A DNA stretch of 6,450 nt from the NCBI GenBank assembly GCA_037384225.1, contig JARROD010000310.1, forward strand, positions 1-6,450, read 5' to 3'. Numbering within the stretch: position 1 is the first letter of the stretch; each line of letters opens with the position of its first letter. The stretch is from JARROD01 sp037384225 (GTDB lineage: Bacteria; Pseudomonadota; Gammaproteobacteria; Pseudomonadales; Cellvibrionaceae). Below the pieces are notes generated by a model, which ran no database searches, was not told the DNA's origin, and saw only the letters and a program-made list of their open reading frames with translations. A program made the translations under genes and the position numbers. This document shows positions 1 through 4,751 of the stretch, piece after piece.

Positions 1-1
1 T

Positions 2-356
2 TGTCTACCCGAATTTCATCTGTGGGCAGCGCACAGCCTGGGCCAAAATAAGGGGGTCGGCGAGCTGCGGCTGGAAGCGGATTTTGTTGTTACCGTGGAT
101 CAGTACCCGCAATCTCCCCAGCTGGAGGTGGCACAAATTCCGGCGGCGGTGGAGTTGGAAATCCGCGCTCAAAAGGCCATGACTTCGGTGGTGGGCACTG
201 AACCGCGCCGTATTTTGCTGCCTCAACCGCACCAGGCTGCAGCGTTGGAAAACCCTGCGCGACGCGGCAAAAGGTATTTTGCAGCGGGCGGCGGAGGCGA
301 TTGCCGCGTTTATCGAAGATCCGGCCCGAGCGGTTATCAATGGCTTGCTGTAACTG
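2..356 (+). pseudogene. 5'-truncated, frameshifted start of a large toxin/effector-like gene
   Basis: Reading codons from position 2, the frame is open from the window edge and gives a plausible protein (LRLEADFVVTVDQYPQSP, then VELEIRAQKA) to about position 200. After that the same frame turns into implausible residues. A good helical sequence (RDAAKGILQRAAEAIAAFIE) resumes one frame later, from about 240, and meets an in-frame TAA at 351-353. Sense-like sequence continues directly after that TAA in the same frame. I read this as one damaged gene: a +1 shift somewhere in 195-250, then a nonsense codon. The gene's beginning lies outside the window. The helical part resembles, from memory, the middle of large effectors linked to contractile injection systems (eCIS) or polymorphic toxins. 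That family assignment is inference. Sequencing error could explain part of the damage, but three lesions in one gene favour a true pseudogene. Confidence 0.6.
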
Positions 357-959
357 GTGGGCATAGCTTCCAGCGCTTTTTGGGCATTGATCGACCGTAT
401 CGGCTTTGTGATTGCCGATATCGCCGACGACCCTCTGGGGTTTGCCAACAATCTGGCGGCGGCACTGGGCCGGGGTTTTCGCCAGTTCTTTGACCGGTTT
501 GACTCCCATTTGCTGGGCGGTTTTTTCGAGTGGCTGTTTTCCGGTCTGGGGGCTGTGGGGGTTAATATTCCCAGCGATTTTTCCCTACAAAGTATTGTGA
601 CTTTACTCGATCAAGTCAGGCAGGCGGCGATTGATTTTGTGGTGGAGACCATCACCACTCAGGTTGCCATGCGTCTGCTTGCGATGTTTAATCCGGCTGG
701 CGCTATTCTTACGGCAGTGGAATTGATTTACCGAATCCTGCGCTGGGTATTTGAAAATGCCGCGCGCATTTTCAGCCTGGTGGAGACTGTGGTTAACGGC
801 GCAGCGGATTTAATTGCCGGTAATCTGGACGGCATGGCCAACGCCATTGAAGGGGCTCTGGGTCGGCTGGTGGCGCCGGTTATTGATTTTATCGTTGGCT
901 ATTTCGGGTTGGACAATTTGCCGGATCGCATCGCCGGCCGCAGGCGGAGCGACTGTTGA
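357..959 (+). CDS. Helical middle segment of the broken toxin/effector-like gene
   Basis: This is a 200-residue open frame beginning at a GTG that directly follows the in-frame TAA at 351-353. It is rich in amphipathic and hydrophobic helices (DPLGFANNLAAALGRGF, GGFFEWLFSGLGAVGV, NPAGAILTAVELIYRIL, LVAPVIDFIVGYFGLD). There is no cleavable signal peptide and no recognisable catalytic motif. In intact relatives, such a segment sits between an N-terminal trafficking part and a C-terminal toxin domain. No ribosome-binding site precedes the GTG, so independent translation is doubtful. The last residues (GRRRSDC) are off-frame: the natural protein shifts by one base near 930-955 into the following ORF, and the TGA at 957-959 overlaps that ORF's TTG. 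From memory of relatives, the join between IPSDFSLQSIVTLL and QAAIDFVVETI also looks internally shortened. Best treated as part of a pseudogene. Confidence 0.55.
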   Translation: MGIASSAFWALIDRIGFVIADIADDPLGFANNLAAALGRGFRQFFDRFDSHLLGGFFEWLFSGLGAVGVNIPSDFSLQSIVTLLDQVRQAAIDFVVETITTQVAMRLLAMFNPAGAILTAVELIYRILRWVFENAARIFSLVETVVNGAADLIAGNLDGMANAIEGALGRLVAPVIDFIVGYFGLDNLPDRIAGRRRSDC

Positions 960-1924
960 ACGAGGCCGACACTCTGCTGGGGGCAGCGGACACTATGTCG
1001 GATGCTTTGACCGGACAGTGGCAGGACTATATGCGTGGCCGCGCATCCGGCAACCGGCCGCCACCGGACGACAATCAGTTGGAAGCCAAGGAGCAGCAAC
1101 TGGTGGTTGTGCTGCGCCAGTTGTTTGAATTATTCGGCGAGAGTGCGGAGACCGGCGCAAATATTAACTCGCGTATTGTGCACCGCACACGCAATCTACA
1201 GGGCCACCAGGTGGGTATCGAAATGGTGGCTGATCCGCTGACCAAAAATCACCCGACCGGCAGCATTCCCCAGTCGGGCGTTCAAGACGGGTTGATGAAC
1301 AAATTGAATACGGCGACCTCCGGCTTGAGCAACAATCAATTTTTTCTGCGCGGGCATTTGTTAAATCATAATGTGGGTGGTATCGGTACGGCAAAGAATC
1401 TGTTTCCCATTACCGGAGAGGCGAATAAGACTTACTTAAACCGGATTGAAACTCGGGTAAAAGACTGGATTGATGACGACCGCGTGGTTTACTACAAGGT
1501 AGCCGTTACTGTCGACGGCGTTGATTTAAGCCACGATCGATCCACACCGGACAGGCGGCTCAACTACGTCAATTCGAAGTTTAATGTCGAAGCCCGGGCG
1601 CAGGCAAAGGGCAACGAACCCGCGGAGTCCGTATCCCTGTCCCCCATTGTCTCGCGTTTCTCTCCGCCGTCGCAGGAGGCCTTTATGCAGGCCAATACCG
1701 GTACCGGGCGGGAGGAGTTCCGCATTACTGAGCGGGTGCGCGGCAAATCCGAGGCCGATGCACTGGCCGAGTTAATGTTACTGAGCCTGATTGGCCGTGA
1801 CCGGGCTAAAAAACTGTTCGACAAGTTCAGTAGCAACGAAAATATCAGTTCTTACAGGGCTATTATCGGTATTAATAAGTCAACCCTGGACGAAGCCAAT
1901 CCAACGTATCGCATTGTCTGGTGA
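956..1924 (+). CDS. C-terminal nuclease module (RGH, beta-beta-alpha-metal type) of the broken effector gene
   Basis: This open frame of 322 residues begins at a TTG inside the stop of the preceding segment; it is more likely a continuation by frameshift than a new gene. The first 60 residues are helical linker (NEADTLLGAADTMSDALTG). The key motif is FFLRGHLLNHNVGGIG, with the histidine codon at 1355-1357, followed by NLFPITGEANKTYLNRIE. That arrangement (RGH, then N-x2-P and N-x-x-x-(W/Y)-x-x-x-E) matches DNA/RNA non-specific endonucleases of the His-Me finger class. In these enzymes the histidine activates water and the downstream asparagine binds the metal. The usual DRGH aspartate is replaced by Leu. 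The domain itself is unbroken, so a toxic nuclease could survive if anything translates it. No immunity gene is recognisable downstream. Family level is fairly sure; use as an injected or contact-dependent toxin is inference. Confidence 0.6.
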   Translation: MNEADTLLGAADTMSDALTGQWQDYMRGRASGNRPPPDDNQLEAKEQQLVVVLRQLFELFGESAETGANINSRIVHRTRNLQGHQVGIEMVADPLTKNHPTGSIPQSGVQDGLMNKLNTATSGLSNNQFFLRGHLLNHNVGGIGTAKNLFPITGEANKTYLNRIETRVKDWIDDDRVVYYKVAVTVDGVDLSHDRSTPDRRLNYVNSKFNVEARAQAKGNEPAESVSLSPIVSRFSPPSQEAFMQANTGTGREEFRITERVRGKSEADALAELMLLSLIGRDRAKKLFDKFSSNENISSYRAIIGINKSTLDEANPTYRIVW

Positions 1925-2050
1925 TTTTGCGGGTGCTGATATGATATAAAACAAAGACAATTTGAGTACCCGGAGCTACGGCACTGTGGTGCGGGTGGCG
2001 TCGGCCGAGCAGCTGCGCTCGACCCGTCGTGGCGTCACTGTATACAAATG
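1925..2050. other. Junction between effector pseudogene and cassette array
   Basis: No gene is visible here. After the stop of the nuclease ORF come about 49 AT-rich bases, then the GC-rich 67-bp repeat copy (1974-2040), then an AT-rich tail ending in ATACAAATG, which abuts the first cassette. The abrupt changes in base composition at 1974 and 2041 suggest two recombination joints. There is no hairpin with a T-run that would serve as a terminator for the upstream gene. Confidence 0.5.
1974..2040 (+). repeat. 67-bp direct repeat, left copy
   Basis: These bases match 5674-5740 at 65 of 67 positions, in the same orientation and exactly 3700 bp apart; the differences are at 2012 (g/a) and 2023 (c/g). 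Read in frame, the repeat encodes SYGTVVRVASAEQLRS followed by RRGVT-like residues, so it is a fragment of the gene whose longer remnant lies at 5546-5763. The match stops sharply on both sides. The two copies bracket the whole cassette array and its degraded continuation. Confidence 0.9.
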
Positions 2051-2056
2051 TTACAC
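2042..2056 (+). other. Integron-type recombination core site opening cassette 1
   Basis: GTTACAC at 2050-2056 behaves as an R' core box with crossover between G2050 and T2051. Its reverse complement, GTGTAAC, begins the attC site that closes this cassette (2585-2591), as expected when both come from one circular cassette. The preceding ATACAAAT gives a 12-bp string (2042-2053) that recurs at 6220-6231, before another GTTA. Only the last part of the site is preserved: no attC stem is visible to its left, because the GC-rich repeat ends at 2040. It may be an attI end or a truncated attC. Confidence 0.55.
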
Positions 2057-2071
2057 GTCCATATAAAGTAC

Positions 2072-2099
2072 TTGCCGTTGTACGGCATTGCCGTATGAT
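2072..2099 (+). promoter_or_regulatory. Promoter and palindromic operator of the toxin-antitoxin cassette
   Basis: A sigma-70-like pair, TTGCCG (2072-2077) and TATGAT (2094-2099) with a 16-bp spacer, lies directly before the toxin start at 2108. Between and over these boxes is a perfect 15-bp palindrome, TACGGCATTGCCGTA (2081-2095), plus a further TGCCGT half-site at 2073-2078, which makes a second inverted pair with ACGGCA (2082-2087). An operator that overlaps the -10 box is what an autorepressing HigA-type antitoxin, encoded just downstream, would use. The palindrome is seen; binding by this antitoxin is inference. The predicted transcription start is so near the ATG that the mRNA may be almost leaderless. 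Confidence 0.6.
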
Positions 2100-2107
2100 A
2101 AGCTTCT

Positions 2108-2302
2108 ATGATATTCATAGAAACCACCACGTTCACGAAACTGCTTCCAAGGTACCTCAATGATGAGCAATACCGGGCACTTCAAACCTGTCTAATGCAA
2201 AAGCCAGATGCCGGTGATCTTGTTAAAGGATCTGGTGGAGCAAGAAAGGTTCGTTGGGCCTTGGAGGGGAAGCAAATTACAGAGGCAATCGATCATGAGT
2301 AA
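2108..2302 (+). pseudogene. RelE/HigB-family toxin, C-terminal half lost
   Basis: This is a 64-residue ORF. Its N-terminal part (MIFIETTTFTKLLPRYLNDE, then LQTCLMQKPDAGDLVKGSGG and RKVRWALEGK) follows the HigB2/RelE-like toxins that cleave mRNA on the ribosome. Those proteins are normally about 100-110 residues and continue after the RWALEGK strand with a GKSGG-like loop and further strands ending in catalytic residues. Here the sequence jumps at about 2270 from EGK to QITEAIDHE and stops, so about 40 residues, including most of the active site, are missing. The join keeps the ribosome-binding site (AGAGG, 2280-2284) and the ATG of the antitoxin, which this frame overlaps by 8 bp, so the deletion may have removed toxicity while sparing the antitoxin. 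No strong ribosome-binding site precedes the toxin ATG. Toxin family is confident; loss of activity is a strong inference. Confidence 0.75.
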
Positions 2303-2582
2303 AAGAGATATCGGTGCTGAAATTTTAGAAGGCATTAAAGAGATTAAAGAATATAAAAAGGGAAGCGTTATTCTAAAAGTCACTGAGCTTTCCGAACCTT
2401 CACCGCCTCAGGTGATTCGTTTAAAATTAAATATGTCACAGTCAGCATTTGCAGGTATGCTTGGTGTAAGTATGCGTACTCTTCAAGATTGGGAGCAAGG
2501 ACGGAGGGCTCCACAAGGGCCCGCCGTGGCTCTGCTACGTATAGCGGAGCAACATCCTGAAGTATTTGCCCAACTGCATTAA
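2295..2582 (+). CDS. HigA/NadS-type antitoxin, XRE-family DNA-binding protein
   Basis: The product has 95 residues. The N-terminal half is a flexible helical region (MSKRDIGAEILEGIKEIKEY, then GSVILKVTELSE), typical of the toxin-neutralising part. The C-terminal half is an XRE helix-turn-helix, with residues about 48-68 (MSQSAFAGMLGVSMRTLQDW) as the two HTH helices, followed by EQGRRAPQGPAVALLRIAEQHPEVF, which is very characteristic of this antitoxin family. I chose the ATG at 2295 because AGAGG lies 10 bp upstream and the N-terminus aligns with the family; an in-frame upstream extension would be a shadow of the toxin reading. It follows the toxin in the usual toxin-first order and likely represses the promoter at 2072-2099. 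With the toxin truncated it is an orphan antitoxin. It may still neutralise related toxins elsewhere in the cell, but that is speculation. The gene is complete. Confidence 0.88.
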   Translation: MSKRDIGAEILEGIKEIKEYKKGSVILKVTELSEPSPPQVIRLKLNMSQSAFAGMLGVSMRTLQDWEQGRRAPQGPAVALLRIAEQHPEVFAQLH

Positions 2583-2584
2583 TG

Positions 2585-2643
2585 GTGTAACCAGACAAGG
2601 TAGCGGACAACAAAAAGCGTTTCTGCTGCTTTTTACGTTATAT
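2585..2643 (+). repeat. attC recombination site closing cassette 1
   Basis: R'' box GTGTAAC (2585-2591) is complementary to the box at the start of this cassette (2050-2056). The inner arms GTAGCGGACAAC and GTTTCTGCTGC pair through G-C, A-T and G-T pairs, leaving one unpaired base, as attC arms do. The site ends with GTTATAT (2637-2643), crossover between G2637 and T2638. The R boxes at the two ends of this linear site differ, as expected where two unlike cassettes meet. The site starts three bases after the antitoxin stop codon. No transcription terminator is seen here apart from this hairpin. Confidence 0.75.
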
Positions 2644-2667
2644 GTTTATCGGTTAAAGGAATATTAA

Positions 2668-3084
2668 ATGTTAAATTCTAAAGCAAGCTGTCTTTGCGGT
2701 AGTGTAAAAATCATCGCAAAGCAGATTAATCCTAGATTTACAGTTTGCCATTGCGACTCATGCAGAACTTGGGGTGGGGCGCCATTTTTTGCAGTACAGT
2801 GCGGGACGGATGTAGAGATTGAAGGCAGCGAAAAAATAAAGCTGTATGAATCATCAACCTGGGCTTCCCGTGGATTTTGTTCAGACTGTGGTACTCATCT
2901 ATTTTATAAGCTTAAGAAAAGTGGTGAATATAATATGCCGGTGGGCATGTTTCAAAATTTAGAAGGTTTGGAAATGGATATGCAATATTTCAGTGATCAG
3001 CGACCTGAATATTACTGTTTTTCAAACGAAACCAAAGAAATGACAAAAGCCGAGATAATGGAGTATTTTGCAAAACACATATAA
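2668..3084 (+). CDS. GFA-family (CENP-V/GFA domain) zinc-binding protein
   Basis: The product has 138 residues. All seven expected zinc-ligand cysteines of the GFA fold are present: C8 and C10 (CLCGSV) with C71 and C74 (GFCSDCGTHLF) for the structural zinc, and C27, C29 and C32 (VCHCDSCRTWGG) for the catalytic-type zinc. The Gfa enzyme of Paracoccus promotes addition of glutathione to formaldehyde, but most family members have no proven substrate, so I give only the family. The start ATG has AAAGGA 7 bp upstream. The gene is the only one in cassette 2. Its stop codon TAA (3082-3084) lies inside the left box of the following attC site, a tight packing usual for cassette genes. Codons are AT-rich compared with the effector region. 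The gene appears intact and could be active; which promoter drives it is unclear. Confidence 0.9.
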   Translation: MLNSKASCLCGSVKIIAKQINPRFTVCHCDSCRTWGGAPFFAVQCGTDVEIEGSEKIKLYESSTWASRGFCSDCGTHLFYKLKKSGEYNMPVGMFQNLEGLEMDMQYFSDQRPEYYCFSNETKEMTKAEIMEYFAKHI

Positions 3085-3134
3085 GGCAAGTCAGCGGACG
3101 CAAAAAATCCGCGCCGCTGCTCGCAACGTTAGGC
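3077..3134 (+). repeat. attC recombination site closing cassette 2
   Basis: ACATATAA (3077-3084) is the exact reverse complement of TTATATGT (2638-2645), the first eight bases of this same cassette. The arms CAGCGGACGC (3092-3101) and GCGCCGCTG (3111-3119) pair fully if A3098 is left extrahelical. That bulged base is a hallmark by which integron integrase chooses the strand. The loop is AAAAAATCC. The right end is AACGTTAGGC, with R' GTTAGGC at 3128-3134 and crossover between G3128 and T3129. The base facing the crossover G on the left is G3085 instead of the usual C. This is the clearest attC of the window. Confidence 0.88.
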
Positions 3135-3149
3135 ACTTACGGAGGTATC

Positions 3150-3362
3150 ATGGACAACTATGAAAAGTGGGGATATTCGTTACTGTCGATTCTTGCCGTA
3201 ATCTATTTGATTGCTATGTTTGTAGGATTGATCGCGGCATTTCCATTTGGATTACTTGGTCTTCTCCTTACAGGGGGAATTGGAGTTTTACTAGTTAAAG
3301 TAATAAAAGAGCGAATGCAAAATAAAGAGGACGATTACTACTCTAAGGAGGTTGATAAATAA
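3150..3362 (+). CDS. Small two-helix inner-membrane protein
   Basis: The product has 70 residues. After a short polar start (MDNYEKWGY) come two hydrophobic stretches, about residues 9-30 (LLSILAVIYLIAMFVGLIAA) and 33-52 (FGLLGLLLTGGIGVLLVKVI), joined by a tight FPFG turn. A charged tail follows (KERMQNKEDDYYSKEVDK). This suggests a hairpin in the cytoplasmic membrane with both ends on the same side. GGAGG stands 4 bp before the ATG. The stop codon overlaps the next gene by one base (TAATG), and that gene's ribosome-binding site lies inside this one, so the two are co-translated. I do not recognise a named family; the role is probably tied to the YbjQ-like partner. It is the first gene of cassette 3, beginning 21 bp after the recombination point. 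Confidence 0.75.
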   Translation: MDNYEKWGYSLLSILAVIYLIAMFVGLIAAFPFGLLGLLLTGGIGVLLVKVIKERMQNKEDDYYSKEVDK

Positions 3363-3688
3363 TGCTAATTACAACGCAGGATGAATTTGCAGATTATGAC
3401 ATCATTGAAACTATTGGTTTGGTTAGAGGTAACACAATAAGAGCCAGACATATCGGTAAAGACATATTAGCCGGGTTAAGAACGATAATTGGTGGAGAAA
3501 TTTCTGAGTATACAAAAATGCTCGCCGAATCCAGGGAACAATCAATAGATAGAATGGTTGCTGAAGCAAAAAGTAAAAATGCGGACGGTATAGTCGCGAT
3601 GAGGTTTACCACGTCTCCAGTGATGCAAGGCTCTGCAGAATTGCTGGCTTATGGAACAGCTGTAAAGATCCGGCCAAAAAATGCCTAA
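3362..3688 (+). CDS. UPF0145/YbjQ-family protein (heavy-metal-binding domain fold)
   Basis: The product has 108 residues, the usual length for YbjQ-like proteins. Matches to the family pattern include the start MLITTQDEFADYDIIETIGLV followed by RGNTIRARHIGKDILAGLR, the central IGGEISEYTKMLAESREQSI, and RMVAEAKSKNADGIVAMRF near the end. The family forms ring-like oligomers related to metal-binding domains, but its biochemical role is unknown, so I claim none. TAAGGAGG (3344-3351) lies 10 bp before the ATG and inside the upstream membrane-protein gene, which it overlaps by one base. The stop codon TAA (3686-3688) falls inside the GCCTAAC box that begins the next attC. The gene is complete and in the same direction as the rest of the array. 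Confidence 0.88.
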   Translation: MLITTQDEFADYDIIETIGLVRGNTIRARHIGKDILAGLRTIIGGEISEYTKMLAESREQSIDRMVAEAKSKNADGIVAMRFTTSPVMQGSAELLAYGTAVKIRPKNA

Positions 3689-3774
3689 CAGCCAATCATA
3701 TCGCCCGTAAAAAGCACGGGCTGGGACAGCCTGCACGCAGCTACGCTCTGTTACGGCTGTCCCAATTGTTTTGA
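3683..3774 (+). repeat. attC-like site closing cassette 3, right half uncertain
   Basis: TGCCTAAC (3682-3689) is complementary to GTTAGGCA (3128-3135) at the start of this cassette, so the left box is well supported. The interior is long and holds a GCCCG/CGGGC hairpin (3703-3707 with 3717-3721) and a perfect 10-bp stem, TGGGACAGCC (3722-3731) with GGCTGTCCCA (3755-3764), around a 23-base loop. A normal right box is not clear: the best candidate is GTTTTGA at 3768-3774, which does not fit GTTRRRY. The right end may be a degraded site or a rearranged join. Confidence 0.55.
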
Positions 3775-3982
3775 AACAGTTTCTGAGTTTATTGAGCCCC
3801 AATTTACTCAAAACAACGCGCGTCATTTAGCCTATGATCGATCGGTTGGTGTAGTGCCTGCTCTTAAAGAGGGTATGTTGCTATATGATTTAAATCTCAG
3901 ACTTATTCGTGAACCCCTTTCAACTAATGCTCCTGATCAAGGATATCCACCAATCAGAAACTTAAGAAGAGTGGAGTTTTAA
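3689..3982 (+). pseudogene. 3' remnant of an unidentified gene
   Basis: A plus-strand frame is open from 3689 to a TAA at 3980-3982. Only its later part, from about 3773, looks like real protein: FIEPQFTQNNARHLAYDRS, then VVPALKEGMLLYDLNLRLIR and REPLSTNAPDQGYPPIRNL. There is no ribosome-binding site or convincing start; the only in-frame ATG nearby is at 3875. The first third overlaps the attC-like hairpins and is not meaningful as protein. I do not recognise the family. It reads as the C-terminus of a gene whose front was replaced by the attC-side sequence. Confidence 0.35.
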
Positions 3983-4133
3983 TCTTATGAGGTGCTAAGC
4001 TAACCCTATCGTTGCATAAATTTTCGGCCCAGGACTGCTTCGCTCCTTCTATAGCAGCATTTTCAGGGTCGTGCTCAATTTTTCTAATCCTCACATAGAA
4101 CTGGTATGGAAAGGCGGGACAGCTAAGCTAACG
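3954..4133 (-). pseudogene. Short reverse-strand gene fragment
   Basis: On the minus strand, 4118 down to about 4024 reads as protein-like sequence (AFPYQFYVRIRKIEHDPENA, then AIEGAKQSWAEN) with no stop, within a frame open between a TAG near 4130 and a TGA at 3954-3956. The coding-looking part sits between two copies of GCTAAGCTAAC (3994-4004 and 4122-4132). No start codon or family can be assigned. It may be chance, but the composition is unlike random intergenic DNA. Confidence 0.25.
4006..4024 (+). repeat. 19-bp direct repeat, left copy
   Basis: CTATCGTTGCATAAATTTT here is identical to 4752-4770, 746 bp downstream. Together they bound the DUF4160/DUF2442 segment. The CG|TTGCAT core resembles an integron crossover point (G then TT), so these may mark the two ends of one cassette-like unit, but no complementary left box (ATGCAAC) is found. 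Confidence 0.6.
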
Positions 4134-4292
4134 AGAAAATATCTCATTCCCGTAGAGTGAGTCTCATTTGAACTGTGATAGATAACCCTATACGACCGGG
4201 GTTTGTAAAGAAACAATAAGTTACTAAAAAGACGCTTTAACAGTGTCGTTGTTTTTTAAAAATGTCCTTTTCTCACCGCTGCCGATAATTTC
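4025..4292. other. Degraded spacer without a supported plus-strand gene
   Basis: This stretch holds the second GCTAAGCTAAC copy (4122-4132) and a weak hairpin around 4229-4254 (AAAAAGACGC, then GTGTC and a T-run). The hairpin could act as a terminator but has G-T and bulged pairs. The remaining bases, about 4133-4228, show no reading frame, RNA gene or strong promoter that I can support. Confidence 0.35.
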
Positions 4293-4448
4293 ATGGTGAG
4301 CTTGCGGCTGTACCAAACGCCTATTGAGAGTCTGTCCAGCCAAAAAGGGTGGCAGCGCACCGCTGTCTATTCAAAGCAAGGTGAACAGTTGGTAATTGAA
4401 AATAGAGATATATTTTTGGAGGCGTGGAATGAGTACTTTGGCAGTTGA
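4293..4448 (+). pseudogene. DUF4160 C-terminal remnant fused to foreign 5' sequence
   Basis: A 51-residue frame runs from ATG 4293 to TGA 4446-4448. Its last 22 or so residues (GEQLVIENRDIFLEAWNEYF, then GS) match the end of DUF4160 proteins, which normally finish with a helix ending in W-x-E-Y-F. The front (MVSLRLYQTPIESLSSQKGW) does not look like DUF4160, which should be about 80 residues and contain a conserved PPHIH-type motif. The N-terminal two thirds have therefore been lost, with the break near 4370. The fragment overlaps the DUF2442 start by 20 bp in another frame. That is the gene order and overlap seen in DUF4160-DUF2442 pairs, which have been suggested to behave like toxin-antitoxin modules. 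Confidence 0.6.
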
Positions 4449-4722
4449 GCTTCACCCTCAAGCTCAAAACGTTAGATGCACAGATGTGGCACTTGTGGTC
4501 GACCTTGTGGATGGCCGTACTATATCTGTTTCGCTGGTTTGGTTTCCGCGCTTGTCGGGAGAGTCTAAAGAACAATTGAATAACTGGGAGCTTCTAGGTG
4601 ATGGAGAAGGAATCCACTGGCTAGATATACAATTGACGCACTCTGAAGACCTAAATCTCAAACGCTTTGGGTATATTGATGAAGATCTAAGTGTGGCAGG
4701 TTTATTGGTTGGCACGCACTGA
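4429..4722 (+). CDS. DUF2442 domain protein with an internal insertion
   Basis: The product has 97 residues. The DUF2442 pattern is clear: NVRCTDVALVVDLVDGRTIS, then LVWFPRLSGESKEQLNNWEL, GDGEGIHW and DEDLSVAGLL. The start ATG at 4429 has TTGGAGG about 6 bp upstream and fits the family; an upstream in-frame ATG at 4396 would add residues not typical of it and lies within the DUF4160 remnant. Relatives normally run from GIHWxDI straight into DEDLSVAGLL. Here 16 residues (QLTHSEDLNLKRFGYI, 4630-4677) are inserted in frame, which may disturb the fold. The insertion is judged from memory of the family. Its usual partner, DUF4160, is truncated just upstream, so this may be the surviving half of a two-gene module. 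DUF2442 function is unknown; some members resemble NE0471-like domains that bind partners. Confidence 0.82.
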   Translation: MSTLAVELHPQAQNVRCTDVALVVDLVDGRTISVSLVWFPRLSGESKEQLNNWELLGDGEGIHWLDIQLTHSEDLNLKRFGYIDEDLSVAGLLVGTH

Positions 4723-4751
4723 TATTGACTATTTAAGAATCATACTAGACG

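Noticed and set aside
5..451. Long minus-strand open frames opposite the effector gene (5-451, 90-509)
   Set aside because: Low-complexity, arginine/proline-rich translations typical of the antisense of GC-rich coding DNA; no start signals.
956..959. Programmed frameshift or stop-start coupling at TTGA between the two effector segments
   Set aside because: No slippery heptamer at the shift, and the gene also carries a +1 shift and a TAA upstream, so decay explains it better.
3768..3814. GTTTTGA (3768) and TCAAAAC (3808) as ends of a 40-bp cassette
   Set aside because: Complementary but simple A/T runs; too short for a cassette, and no attC stem lies between.
4229..4254. Hairpin with T-run as an intrinsic terminator
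   Set aside because: Stem has only about five pairs including a wobble and a bulge; kept only as a remark in the spacer entry.
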